A stretch of 64,000 nucleotides of DNA from assembly GCF_002741105.1 (NCBI RefSeq), contig NZ_NIQU01000001.1:248001-312000 (forward strand). The letters are read 5' to 3'. Below, in pieces: positions 27,053 to 35,959 of the stretch. A model generated the notes under the pieces. That model saw only the letters and a list, made by a program, of their open reading frames with translations, made no database searches and was not told where the DNA came from. This DNA comes from Pseudomonas sediminis. Lineage in GTDB: Bacteria; Pseudomonadota; Gammaproteobacteria; Pseudomonadales; Pseudomonadaceae. The first letter of the stretch is position 1. The number at the start of each line of letters is the position of its first letter. Position numbers and translations under genes: made by a program.

Positions 27053-27901
27053 TCAGAAACTCCCCTGCACAGACAGATAGACGCCGTCCTGGTTATCCAG
27101 CGTGGCGATCTCGCCGAGCCGCGCATAGGCCAGCACCAGCGCCAGATTCTTGTTCGGAAAGTAACCCACGAACAGATCGGCCCAATCACTTTCACCAGCG
27201 AAGCTCAGGTTATCGGGCTTCTCCCGGTACTCGATGCCCACCGCCCAGTGCCGATCCAGCAGCACTGCAACCGAGCCTTCCTTGAGCCAGGAATGACGAT
27301 CGCGGCGGTCGCCGCCGAAGCCTAACAGGCCCAACTCATTGGCCCGGCTATATCGTAGGTTGGCATTGAGCAGCAGGTTGTAGCCGAAGGCACCCCCGAG
27401 GATCAGCCGGCTGGCCGCCAAGTAGCCCTCGGTGTCCTCGCGGCGCTGCGCGCCAACCAGGCTGGGTACCAGAAAATCGCGCTGGCGCTTGTGCTGCAGG
27501 CCGAGGGAAATCTGCGGCAACCGATCGTAGATCAGATCACCAGCCAGGCGCACTTTAAGACCGAGCGTGTCCATACTGAGGCTGTTGTCTGGCAGATTCA
27601 GGTCGCGCGCCAGGGTACCGAGGTCGAAGCGCTGGCGCGCGTAGGACAGCTCAATCCGGTTACCGTAGGCCGCGGCCACGCCGGCCACGTCGAGGCGGTA
27701 GTCACCGGTCTCGACGCGGGTGGCGAACACGTCCGCCCCCCATTCGCCGCGCTCGCCATATCCTGCCAGCACCGCCCAGGGCATGATGCCGCCCCCGGCA
27801 GCGCCCTCCAGGCTGGTCGCACCGCCAGTAGCCAGCAGGCGGCCTTCGCCAGCCAGCAACTCGCTACAGAAAAACAGTCCCAGCAGATAAACGAACCGCA
27901 T
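27053..27901 (-). CDS. DUF3034 family outer-membrane beta-barrel protein
   Basis: 282 residues with a signal peptide (MRFVYLLGLFFCSELLAG). The mature protein begins EGRLLATGGATSLEGAAGGG, the typical DUF3034 start, and continues with alternating beta-strand patterns to a C-terminal SVQGSF ending in phenylalanine, as in outer-membrane barrels. Function unknown. It lies 2 bases before the globin gene and 3 bases after the GGDEF/EAL gene, in the same minus-strand operon. Confidence 0.88.
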   Translation of the reverse strand: MRFVYLLGLFFCSELLAGEGRLLATGGATSLEGAAGGGIMPWAVLAGYGERGEWGADVFATRVETGDYRLDVAGVAAAYGNRIELSYARQRFDLGTLARDLNLPDNSLSMDTLGLKVRLAGDLIYDRLPQISLGLQHKRQRDFLVPSLVGAQRREDTEGYLAASRLILGGAFGYNLLLNANLRYSRANELGLLGFGGDRRDRHSWLKEGSVAVLLDRHWAVGIEYREKPDNLSFAGESDWADLFVGYFPNKNLALVLAYARLGEIATLDNQDGVYLSVQGSF

Positions 27902-27904
27902 ACG

Positions 27905-30244
27905 TCAGTGCACCTCGGCCTGGGGGAAACGATAGGGTTGCGCCAACCAGACCTCGAAGGCCTCTGCGGCCAGTGGGCGGCTGATCAGGTAGCCCTGCGC
28001 GGTATCGCAGTGCCAGCGCTGCAACAAGCTCAGGCTGGGCGCCAGTTCGACGCCTTCGGCCACCACCTTCAGGCCCAGACTGTGGCTCATTTCGATGGTC
28101 GAGCGCACTATCACCGAGTCTTCACTGTTATCGTCCAGCTCGCGCACGAAACTCTGGTCGATCTTCAGCTCCTGCACCGGCATGCGTTTGAGCTGCGCCA
28201 GTGAGGAATAGCCGGTTCCAAAATCATCCACTGACAAGCCGATGCCGCAGCGGCGCAAGCCGTGCAGCACCTCCAGCGCACGCTCGGGATTGAGCATCAC
28301 ACCGCTCTCCGTTATCTCGAAGATCAGTTGCTCCGGTGCAACCTGGTATCGCGCAAGTAGCGCGTCAACCCGCGCTGGCAGAGCAGTGTCGAGTAGGTCC
28401 TCGGTGGAAATGTTCAGCGAAACCTGTACCCAGACCCCGCGTCCATCCCATTCATGCAGTTGGCGCATGACCTCCTCGATGACCCAGGTGGTAAGTAACT
28501 GGATACTGCCGGTACGCTCGGCCAATGGGATAAATTCACCGGGCGAGACCATGCCCAAGTGCGGATGCTGCCAGCGCAACAAGGCCTCGGCCTGGCGTAC
28601 GCGACCGTCGCGAATATCCAGTTTGGGCTGGTAGTGCAACAGTAGTTGCCCCTGCTCGGCAGCGTGGCGCAAATCGCGGATCAGGCGGATCTGCCGCTGC
28701 TGGGCGGCGTCGCGCCCTTGCTGATAGATCTGCAGGCGCCCGGAGTGCTGGGCGGCATCCTGCATGGCGATGCGTGCACGGCGCAGCAGATCGTCCGGCG
28801 TGTCACCGTCAGCCGGGTAAGCAGCGATACCCATGCGACAGTCCAGGGCGACATCTTGGGTGCCGATGCGCAGTGGCTTGAGCAGCAGTTGCTGCAGACG
28901 GTCGGCACTGGCCACTGCACTGCTGCCGTCGCAGTGCTCCAGCAGCACGAGGAATTCGTCGCCCAGCAGGCGCGCCAAGCTGTCTCCAGGGCGCAGGGTC
29001 GCTTGCAGGCGCCGCGACAACTGCTGCAAGACGAAGTCGCCGCCGCTCTGGCCACAGCTCTCGTTTATCGCGGCGAAGTTGCCCACCCCCAGATACAGCA
29101 GGGCGATCGGTCGCCCGGCTGTGATCGCGCTGCCCAGCCGTTCCAGCGCCAGGGTGCGATTGGGCAAACCGGTCAAGGCGTCGTGCAGGGCGTTGTGCGC
29201 CAGCTGTCGCTCACGCTCGGCAATGCCCCGCTGCATGTCATTGACGGCCAGAGCCAGCACGCCCAGTTCGTCGCTACGGACCAGCGTCACCGGTTGCTGA
29301 TAGTCGCCACGGCCAATGCGCTGGGCGGCATCGGCCAGCTCGCGCACCGGCCGCGAAACACTACGCGCCAACACCAGCGCACCGACCAGCGAGGCAAGCA
29401 TGGCCCCCAAGCTGATCAACAGGATGCGACGATCAAGCGGTGCGAACGCCGCTTCGGCTTCACCAAGGGACCGGTGTAGCAGCGCTTCGATCCGATAGCC
29501 AGGGCCACTGGCGAGTTGCAGGTGCTGACTCAGGTAGTGCTCGATGTCGTCATCAACGTGCTGCGGCATCGCACCTACCGCCTCCACGTGCGTTTCCAAC
29601 AGCCTCTGGGCGCTGTTCGGCAGGGTACTGACCCAGGTAGGTGCGGTGCCATCGCGACGAGCCACCACGCTGAGTTCCAGATGAGTCAACTCACGTATTT
29701 GCAGAGCGAACGCACGATCCACGGCAAAACCCATCAGCAGCCGGGCGATCGGCAGCGGCGCACTCACCGTAGCATCCACCAGCAGGTATATCTGCTCGCC
29801 GATGGGCAGCAGGAACAGTCGTGGGCCGTCGCGCCGCGGCTGTTGCAACTGACGGCCAAGTCTTGCCAAAGCCTCTGCATCAATGTCCAGGCCGGTGCTG
29901 ACCTGCAAGCTACCATCGAGGCCTAGCAAGAACACCGCGCTGGCATTGATCCGCGCCCCCTGATTGACCAAAGCCGAGCGGATGGTCGGCACATCACCGC
30001 TGGCCACCGCGTCCTTGAATCCGAAATCAGCTGCCAAAACCTGGGCAGCTTGCTGCAACTGATCGCTGCGCTGCGCCAGCAATTGCCCGAAGACCCGACT
30101 ACCAACGTTCAGCTGCTCCTGTGCCTGAGCGCGCACTGCAACATTGGTGGCCGCCTTGACTGCGACGTAGAGGGCGCCGATCACCACCAGCAGGAGCAGG
30201 ATCAGGACACCGGCTATGCGCGCCTGGAAGCTACTTCGCAGCAT
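27905..30244 (-). CDS. Membrane c-di-GMP signalling protein: periplasmic sensor, HAMP, degenerate GGDEF, EAL
   Basis: 779 residues. Transmembrane helix 1 (about 10-30), a periplasmic sensing region of about 220 residues, helix 2, HAMP (SRPVRELADAAQRIGRGDYQ), then GGDEF and EAL. The GGDEF signature is broken: residues 427-431 read LGDEF instead of GGDEF, so cyclase activity is doubtful. The EAL domain is intact: E553-A-L-L-R, the EITESG motif, DDFGTGYSSLAQLKRMPV and VVAEGVE, so phosphodiesterase activity is expected. The start at 30244 has AGGAAA upstream and overlaps the cupredoxin gene by 14 bases. The envelope-facing neighbours suggest that they feed its sensor domain. Confidence 0.93.
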   Translation of the reverse strand: MLRSSFQARIAGVLILLLLVVIGALYVAVKAATNVAVRAQAQEQLNVGSRVFGQLLAQRSDQLQQAAQVLAADFGFKDAVASGDVPTIRSALVNQGARINASAVFLLGLDGSLQVSTGLDIDAEALARLGRQLQQPRRDGPRLFLLPIGEQIYLLVDATVSAPLPIARLLMGFAVDRAFALQIRELTHLELSVVARRDGTAPTWVSTLPNSAQRLLETHVEAVGAMPQHVDDDIEHYLSQHLQLASGPGYRIEALLHRSLGEAEAAFAPLDRRILLISLGAMLASLVGALVLARSVSRPVRELADAAQRIGRGDYQQPVTLVRSDELGVLALAVNDMQRGIAERERQLAHNALHDALTGLPNRTLALERLGSAITAGRPIALLYLGVGNFAAINESCGQSGGDFVLQQLSRRLQATLRPGDSLARLLGDEFLVLLEHCDGSSAVASADRLQQLLLKPLRIGTQDVALDCRMGIAAYPADGDTPDDLLRRARIAMQDAAQHSGRLQIYQQGRDAAQQRQIRLIRDLRHAAEQGQLLLHYQPKLDIRDGRVRQAEALLRWQHPHLGMVSPGEFIPLAERTGSIQLLTTWVIEEVMRQLHEWDGRGVWVQVSLNISTEDLLDTALPARVDALLARYQVAPEQLIFEITESGVMLNPERALEVLHGLRRCGIGLSVDDFGTGYSSLAQLKRMPVQELKIDQSFVRELDDNSEDSVIVRSTIEMSHSLGLKVVAEGVELAPSLSLLQRWHCDTAQGYLISRPLAAEAFEVWLAQPYRFPQAEVH

Positions 30245-30917
30245 CTTCGGCAGCTTTCCTGAACGCCTCACCGAACGCGCTCGGTGCCGGCGGCGCGGGC
30301 TGCTCGGCAGGGCCGGGGCTACCCAGGACAAAACGCTGACTCGACACGCGAGCATCGAACTGTATCTCGCCAGCAACCTGAGGCAGCAAATCCGGGTTGC
30401 CAGGGTGCCACAGGGTCACGACGTAGCGCCCAGCCGGCAGGTCCGCAATAACAGCACGGCCGTCGTCGTCGCTGACGGCGAACCAGGGATCATCCGTGAC
30501 GTAGATGTAACCGAGCATCCAGTCATGGATATTGCAGCCAAGCACCACCAGTCCGGGCTTGTCGAACAGCACCGGCTCGCTCGGCGTGCCCTGGTAAAGG
30601 CGCAGCTCGAAACGCTTGGCCGGTGAAAAGGAATAGACCTGGTGACGGATATCATCACTGTTGGGAAAAGACACGGATGTGCCAGTGCGCACCGCCAGCA
30701 CATGAGGTTGGAACTGCTGATTGCGCTGGTCCATTTGCACCGGCAGCGGTGCACGGGGCGAGTCCGCCAGACCACGCAGCGTGATTACTGCATCACCCAG
30801 AGGCTCACCGGCAGCGTCCACCAGTTCGGCCTGAAACGCCGAGGCATACGCCGAGCTGACCATAGTCAGGGCAGCAAACAGAGCAAGAGAGAACAGGCGG
30901 GAATTGCACACAGTCAT
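30231..30917 (-). CDS. Exported cupredoxin-like (methylamine utilisation type) protein
   Basis: 228 residues with a signal peptide (cleavage near AYA|SAFQAELVD). A cupredoxin fold is indicated by the type-1 copper ligand set: His in NSDDIRHQVYSFS and Cys, His, Met in GCNIHDWML. It is followed by a carboxypeptidase-regulatory-like beta module (ADLPAGRYVVTLWHPGN) and a Pro/Ala-rich tail. Such proteins are often called methylamine utilisation proteins without proof. It is periplasmic and probably copper-binding. First gene of the operon with the GGDEF/EAL protein, DUF3034 and the globin. Confidence 0.88.
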   Translation of the reverse strand: MTVCNSRLFSLALFAALTMVSSAYASAFQAELVDAAGEPLGDAVITLRGLADSPRAPLPVQMDQRNQQFQPHVLAVRTGTSVSFPNSDDIRHQVYSFSPAKRFELRLYQGTPSEPVLFDKPGLVVLGCNIHDWMLGYIYVTDDPWFAVSDDDGRAVIADLPAGRYVVTLWHPGNPDLLPQVAGEIQFDARVSSQRFVLGSPGPAEQPAPPAPSAFGEAFRKAAEDAAK

Positions 30918-31054
30918 ACGCTTACCTTGGCCCGAGCTTGAGGCCGGACGCTCACAGGATTACATGCCGTCCTGGCAACCGAGTTTGTCGTACTGGAGGC
31001 ATAGCCTAGCTGGCCAGCGGCCAACCGGCCAGCGGCAATTAGCCAGCAACGACG

Positions 31055-31804
31055 CTATTCGCGGCGCAGGCGTTTGGGCGTGAGGCCGAGGTAGCGGCGC
31101 ATGGACGTAGTCAATGCACTCTGACTGGAGAACCCACACTCTTCAGCGATTCGTACCAGCGGTAGGTTACTTTCACGAAGCATGCGCGCAGCGCGGTCAA
31201 GGCGGGTCTGGAGCAGGTACTGGTGTGGCGTGAGGCCGACGCTGTCCTTGAACTGGGCATGGAAGTGGCTGGGGCTTAGGCACATTTCGTGTGCCAGCTC
31301 GGCGACACTGATGCGCCGCGCCAGGTGTTCGCCGATGTAATCGTCCAGGCGCTGTAGGTCCATTGCCCCTTGCGGCTGCCTGCGCTGCTCGCCGAACAGG
31401 CGCAGGTGCAGGGCGCGGAGCAACACGCCGCCAAGCGAGCGTGCCAGAATCGAGTCGCTGCCATAGCGCTCCAGCTCCGCGCCGGCATAGGTCAGCAGGC
31501 GCTGGAAATCGACATCGAGGGCGGGATAGCGAGGCGTTTCGAACAGACGGTGGAGCAATTCCAGGTCTTCGCTGGGGGTGTCCTGCTCGTCCAGATCGAG
31601 GATCAGCATGCGGTTGTCGCCCATGCCGGCGAACTGGTGAGCGGCATCGCCCGGTACCAGGCAGGCACGCATCCGGCAGACTTCTCCACCACGACCGCCG
31701 ACTTCGAATTCGGCGCGGCCGACCAGAGACATCACCAGTTGATGATGATCATGGGCATGTTCATGGGCCTGTTCATCCAGGCGGATCACACGGGCTTGCA
31801 ACAT
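31055..31804 (-). CDS. AraC family transcriptional regulator
   Basis: 249 residues. The N-terminal cupin-like sensing domain contains a His-rich AHEHAHDHHQLVMSLVGRAE stretch; the C-terminal pair of helix-turn-helix motifs is ISVAELAHEMCLSPSHFHAQ with FKDSVGLTPHQYLLQTRLD, and LVRIAEECGFSSQSALTTSM. In P. aeruginosa the Lon-like asrA gene and the I42 inhibitor gene lie beside the AraC regulator of proline use (pruR), as I recall it; here asrA and icp homologues are also close, so PruR is a candidate identity, unproven. It stands alone, divergent from the gene at 32050. Confidence 0.9.
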   Translation of the reverse strand: MLQARVIRLDEQAHEHAHDHHQLVMSLVGRAEFEVGGRGGEVCRMRACLVPGDAAHQFAGMGDNRMLILDLDEQDTPSEDLELLHRLFETPRYPALDVDFQRLLTYAGAELERYGSDSILARSLGGVLLRALHLRLFGEQRRQPQGAMDLQRLDDYIGEHLARRISVAELAHEMCLSPSHFHAQFKDSVGLTPHQYLLQTRLDRAARMLRESNLPLVRIAEECGFSSQSALTTSMRRYLGLTPKRLRRE

Positions 31805-32049
31805 CGCAAAAGACTGGCGGCACGAAACAAGGGTTGCACTTTACTCCTTTCCAACAGAAAACGCCGCAACCACCTATCAGCGAAATGGTTGCACCTATAG
31901 CAACCTACGCACCAAATCGCATCTCCGAATACCCGCTGGCTCCATTACCGTGCACCCTATCAGTCCCACTGAACCGCATTACGTAGCCTCGGGAAAATGG
32001 CAGGAGAGTTGCTTCGCTCCTCTCTAACGATCATGACAAGCGAACCTCA

Positions 32050-32754
32050 ATGAGCAATGCCGCCCTCATTTTTCTGACCCTGCTGGTCGCGTTGCTCACA
32101 CTTAGCTACTGGCTCACCCACCGCGCGGAAAATCGCCAGGTGAGGGCCAGCAAGCAGGCGGACACCAGGATCGTGCAGCGCTGCCTCGACCTGCTTCAGG
32201 CCTTGCAGCAACATCGCGGACTGGGCGCACAGCTGGATGCCGCGAGCGTTGCGCAGCGCAATGCGCAGGCGCAGCAGTTGGACCAGCTTTGGCTCGACTG
32301 GCCCGGCGCCGCCATGCAACTACCGCCCTTGCAGCAACACTGGCCGCAGTTGCGCCGCAAACCCGCCGACTTCGCTGCCCACTGCCGACTGATCGAGGCA
32401 CTGCTGACGGTGATCGAACAACTCGAAGACCGCCTCTACCGTCAGCATCATCCCAGAATTCGCGGGCTCGGTGAGGCCTGCCGCGCGCTGGAGGACCTTG
32501 CCAGGCTGCGCGGCCTGGCGGTACGCGCGGCCAATTACGAGCGCTGCCCGCCCGGCCTGCAGATGCAACTACGCTTTCTCTGCAAGCGCATGCTCGATCA
32601 GGAGCAGGACTCGCATCTGCTCGCACTGATCGAGCGCCTGCAGAGTGATCTGATCGAGCCCGCGCAGATTCGCCTGGCGCCCGGTGAGTGCTTCGCCCTG
32701 CTCACCCCACTGATCGAACAGCGCCTGCTGGGCATTCGTCTGAGCCTGGATTGA
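32050..32754 (+). CDS. Hypothetical membrane-anchored alpha-helical protein
   Basis: 234 residues. One N-terminal transmembrane helix (ALIFLTLLVALLTLSYWL), then a long Gln/Leu/Arg-rich helical region with predicted coiled-coil character (HRAENRQVRASKQADTRIVQ onward). The segment CRALEDLARLRGLAVRAANY resembles the helical pattern of nitrate-sensing NIT domains, but I cannot assign it. The ribosome site is weak. It precedes the Lon-like gene by 61 bases on the same strand and may be cotranscribed. Confidence 0.75.
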   Translation: MSNAALIFLTLLVALLTLSYWLTHRAENRQVRASKQADTRIVQRCLDLLQALQQHRGLGAQLDAASVAQRNAQAQQLDQLWLDWPGAAMQLPPLQQHWPQLRRKPADFAAHCRLIEALLTVIEQLEDRLYRQHHPRIRGLGEACRALEDLARLRGLAVRAANYERCPPGLQMQLRFLCKRMLDQEQDSHLLALIERLQSDLIEPAQIRLAPGECFALLTPLIEQRLLGIRLSLD

Positions 32755-32815
32755 AACGTTGAAAAAATCCCGCAGTCGCCCCATGTAGCAACCAACGTGC
32801 AAGCAAAGGTGCTCC

Positions 32816-35209
32816 ATGAACGATCAGGACATCCACTCCGAAGCTGTCGACGACAACGTGCAATCCACCACCGGCCTGGTGCTGCCTGCACAAAGGCTGC
32901 CGGACAAGCTCTATATCATCCCCATCAACAACCGCCCGTTCTTCCCCGCGCAGGTATTGCCGGTGATCGTCAACGAGCACCCTTGGGGGCGCACGCTCAA
33001 GCGCGTGGACAACACCGAACACAAATGCCTGGCGGTGTTCTACGTCGACAACCCACCGGACGAGCACGGCGAGTTCGATCTCGATAGCCTGCCCGAGCAC
33101 GGTACCCTGGTGCGCGTGCACCACGTCAGCGAGGAAGGCGGCAAGCTGCAGTTCGTCGCCCAGGGCCTGACCCGCGTGCGCATTCGTGGCTGGCTCAGCC
33201 GGCGCGGCCCCTACCTGGCCGAAGTCGAATACCCGCAGCCGCCGGCCTACCCGCGCGACGAGGTCAAGGCCTACGGCATGGCGCTGATCAACGCGATCAA
33301 GGAGCTGCTGCCGCTCAATCCGCTGTACAGCGAAGAGTTGAAGAATTACCTCAATCGTTTCAGTCCCAACGAGCCGTCACCGCTCACCGACTTCGCCGCG
33401 GCCCTGACCACTGCCTCCGGCCATGAACTACAGGAAGTGCTGGACACCGTGCCCATGCTCAAGCGCATGGAGAAGGTGCTGCCGCTACTGCGCAAGGAGG
33501 TCGAGGTCGGTCGCCTGCAGAAAGAACTTTCGGCCGAGGTGAACAAGCAGATTGGCGAACGCCAGCGCGAGTTCTTCCTCAAGGAGCAGCTCAAGCTGAT
33601 CCAGCAGGAGCTGGGTCTCAGCAAGGACGACAAGAGCGCGGATCGCGAAGAATTCCTCGCCCGCCTCGAAGGCAAGACCTTGCCTGCGCAGGCGCAGAAG
33701 CGCATCGACGAGGAGCTGAACAAGCTGTCGATCCTCGAAGCCGGCTCGCCTGAGTACGCCGTCACGCGCAATTATCTGGACTGGTCCACCGCCCTGCCCT
33801 GGGGCATTCATGGCCAGGACAAGCTCGACCTGGGCCACGCGCGCAAGGTGCTGGACAAGCACCACGCCGGCATGGACGACATCAAAGAGCGCATCACCGA
33901 GTTCCTGGCCGTCGGCGCCTTCAAGGGCGAGATCGCCGGCTCCATCGTGCTGTTGGTCGGCCCGCCCGGCGTGGGCAAGACCAGTATCGGCAAATCCATC
34001 GCCGAATCGCTCGGCCGGCCGTTCTACCGTTTCTCGGTGGGCGGCATGCGTGACGAGGCGGAGATCAAGGGCCATCGCCGTACCTACATCGGCGCCATGC
34101 CCGGCAAGCTGGTGCAGGCGCTGAAGGAGGCCGAGGTGATGAACCCGGTGATCATGCTCGACGAGATCGACAAGATGGGCACCAGCTACCAGGGCGACCC
34201 CGCCTCGGCGCTACTGGAAACCCTCGATCCGGAGCAGAACGTCGAGTTCCTCGACCACTACCTGGATCTGCGCCTGGACCTGTCCAAGGTACTGTTCGTC
34301 TGTACCGCCAACACCCTCGATTCCATCCCCGGCCCGTTGCTCGACCGCATGGAAGTGATCCGCCTGTCCGGCTATATCACCGAGGAAAAACTGGCCATCG
34401 CCAAACGCCACCTGTGGCCCAAGCAGTTGGAAAAAGCCGGCGTGCCGAAAGCGCGCCTGTCCATCAGCGATGCAGCGCTGCGTAAGGTGATCGAAGGCTA
34501 TGCCCGTGAAGCCGGCGTGCGTCAGCTGGAGAAACAGCTGGGCAAGCTGGTGCGTAAATCAGTGGTGAAGCTGCTGGACGATCCCGACGCGAAGATTCGC
34601 ATTGGCGCCAAGGACCTCGAGCAAGCTCTCGGCATGCCGGTATTCCGCAATGAACGGGTACTGGCCGGCACCGGGGTGATCACCGGCCTGGCCTGGACCA
34701 GCATGGGCGGCGCCACCCTGCCGATCGAAGCAACGCGCATCCATACGCTCAATCGCGGCTTCAAGCTCACCGGCCAGCTCGGCGAAGTGATGAAGGAGTC
34801 GGCGGAGATCGCCTACAGCTACGTCAGCTCGCATCTGAAGCAGTTCGGCGGCGACCCGACCTTCTTCGACCAGGCCTTCGTCCACCTGCATGTACCGGAA
34901 GGGGCCACGCCCAAGGATGGTCCCAGCGCCGGCATCACCATGGCCAGCGCCCTGCTTTCTCTCGCTCGTAACCAGGCGCCGAAAAAGGGCGTAGCCATGA
35001 CCGGCGAGCTGACCCTCACTGGCCAGGTGCTGCCCATCGGTGGCGTACGCGAGAAAGTGATCGCGGCGCGGCGGCAGAAGATTCACGAGCTGATCCTGCC
35101 GGAGGCCAATCGCGGCAGCTACGAGGAACTGCCGGACTACCTCAAGGAAGGAATTACCGTGCACTTCGCCAAGCGCTACAGCGACGTGGCCAAGGTGTTG
35201 TTCGACTAG
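32816..35209 (+). CDS. lon: ATP-dependent Lon family protease (AsrA-type)
   Basis: 797 residues. The N-terminal substrate-binding domain (to about 300) is divergent from canonical Lon: it starts with an acidic tail and LYIIPINNRPFFPAQVLPVI. The AAA+ module has Walker A GPPGVGKT with K388 and Walker B VIMLDEIDK. The proteolytic Ser/Lys dyad is S704 (KDGPSAGITMA) and K747 (GVREKVIAA), so it should be active. The N-terminal divergence and adjacency to a chagasin-like inhibitor fit the second, stress-associated Lon of Pseudomonas (AsrA, PA0779 in P. aeruginosa as I recall) rather than housekeeping Lon. AAAGG lies 7 bases before the ATG. Confidence 0.94.
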   Translation: MNDQDIHSEAVDDNVQSTTGLVLPAQRLPDKLYIIPINNRPFFPAQVLPVIVNEHPWGRTLKRVDNTEHKCLAVFYVDNPPDEHGEFDLDSLPEHGTLVRVHHVSEEGGKLQFVAQGLTRVRIRGWLSRRGPYLAEVEYPQPPAYPRDEVKAYGMALINAIKELLPLNPLYSEELKNYLNRFSPNEPSPLTDFAAALTTASGHELQEVLDTVPMLKRMEKVLPLLRKEVEVGRLQKELSAEVNKQIGERQREFFLKEQLKLIQQELGLSKDDKSADREEFLARLEGKTLPAQAQKRIDEELNKLSILEAGSPEYAVTRNYLDWSTALPWGIHGQDKLDLGHARKVLDKHHAGMDDIKERITEFLAVGAFKGEIAGSIVLLVGPPGVGKTSIGKSIAESLGRPFYRFSVGGMRDEAEIKGHRRTYIGAMPGKLVQALKEAEVMNPVIMLDEIDKMGTSYQGDPASALLETLDPEQNVEFLDHYLDLRLDLSKVLFVCTANTLDSIPGPLLDRMEVIRLSGYITEEKLAIAKRHLWPKQLEKAGVPKARLSISDAALRKVIEGYAREAGVRQLEKQLGKLVRKSVVKLLDDPDAKIRIGAKDLEQALGMPVFRNERVLAGTGVITGLAWTSMGGATLPIEATRIHTLNRGFKLTGQLGEVMKESAEIAYSYVSSHLKQFGGDPTFFDQAFVHLHVPEGATPKDGPSAGITMASALLSLARNQAPKKGVAMTGELTLTGQVLPIGGVREKVIAARRQKIHELILPEANRGSYEELPDYLKEGITVHFAKRYSDVAKVLFD

Positions 35210-35217
35210 ACAGGCAG

Positions 35218-35287
35218 ATGAGGGAGCGGGCGTTGCTCGCGAAGCTTTCAGCCTCGCCGATATTCGCGAGCAGAGCTCGCTCCTACA
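35218..35287. repeat. Inverted pair of REP-like elements
   Basis: GAGGGAGCGGGCGTTGCTCG (from about 35220) and, inverted, GTAGGAGCGAGCTCTGCTCG (minus strand, ending at 35286) are two copies of the Pseudomonas REP consensus GTAGGAGCGR..TTGCTCGCGAA. They sit immediately after the Lon stop and could act as a transcript end or stabiliser between it and the inhibitor gene. Confidence 0.86.
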
Positions 35288-35367
35288 GCGAACCCAGCAT
35301 CTCCACGGTCGCCACCGACAGGTCTATGCCGCTATGCTGGGCCAGGTTTCGTCGACTGGAGTTCGTC

Positions 35368-35760
35368 ATGCACGCCACCTTGCGCCTGCTTACCCTGCCC
35401 GCCCTGGCCCTGCTTACGGCCTGCGCTCATCAATCCGGCACGCTGGAGCTGAAGAAAGATCGGCAGTGCCCGCTGACGCTGAACAAGGGTCAGCAACTGA
35501 TTCTCAGCCTACCCAGCAACCCCACCACCGGTTTTCGCTGGGAAGTTCGCGATGGAGCGGCGAACGTGCTGCAAAGCCTCGGCCCCGAGGTCTACAGCAA
35601 CCCGGAAGACGCTGGACTGGTAGGCGCTGGCGGCATCTCCACCTGGCGCTTCACCGCGCGTGAGCCAGGCGAAGGTCGCCTGCTGCTGACGTACCAGCAG
35701 CCCTGGGAGCCTAACGTGCCGCCAGCGGAAACCTTCGAGTGTGAATTGCGGGTGAAATGA
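35368..35760 (+). CDS. Chagasin/I42 family cysteine protease inhibitor lipoprotein
   Basis: 130 residues. The lipobox LLTAC (Cys about 19) makes it a lipoprotein. The three inhibitory loops of family I42 are present: NPTTGFRW, the Gly-rich GAGGISTWRF and QQPWEP. Family members block papain-like cysteine proteases by inserting these loops in the active cleft. GGAG lies 6 bases before the ATG at 35368; the longer opening upstream reads through a REP repeat and is rejected. It corresponds to icp (PA0778) next to asrA in P. aeruginosa, as I recall. Confidence 0.92.
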   Translation: MHATLRLLTLPALALLTACAHQSGTLELKKDRQCPLTLNKGQQLILSLPSNPTTGFRWEVRDGAANVLQSLGPEVYSNPEDAGLVGAGGISTWRFTAREPGEGRLLLTYQQPWEPNVPPAETFECELRVK

Positions 35761-35784
35761 GCAAGCCGAACAAGGTAGAGCTTC

Positions 35785-35843
35785 TGTGGGAGGGGCTTTA
35801 GCCGCGACGACTTGAAGCAAATCGCCGCTAAAGCGCCTCCCAC
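35785..35843. repeat. Inverted REP-like pair (GTGGGAGGGGCTTTAGC type)
   Basis: TGTGGGAGGGGCTTTAGCCG (from 35785) is repeated inverted as CGGCGATTTGC-distal copy TCGCCGCTAAAGCGCCTCCC (from 35822). Each has its own palindromic core (GCTTTAGCC.. and GCTAAAGC). It lies between the inhibitor gene and the terminator of the ABC permease gene. Confidence 0.85.
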
Positions 35844-35904
35844 GGTTCCGTACCACCATCTATTCATTGGCGGGTTGCACCCGCTCTACAGGCCGAAAAC
35901 GAAC

Positions 35905-35932
35905 AAGGGGCGCTTCATGCGCCCCTTTCGTT
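35905..35932 (-). terminator. Terminator of the ABC exporter genes
   Basis: A 9-bp stem (AAGGGGCGC at 35905-35913, GCGCCCCTT at 35919-35927) with loop TTCAT, extendable to 13 bp with one mismatch (ACGAA/TTCGT outer pairs). Minus-strand exit reads GTTCGTTTTC, a modest T tract; it may work in both directions. Confidence 0.72.
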
Positions 35933-35959
35933 TCCGCGTTTCGCGGCTCTCGCCCGACC

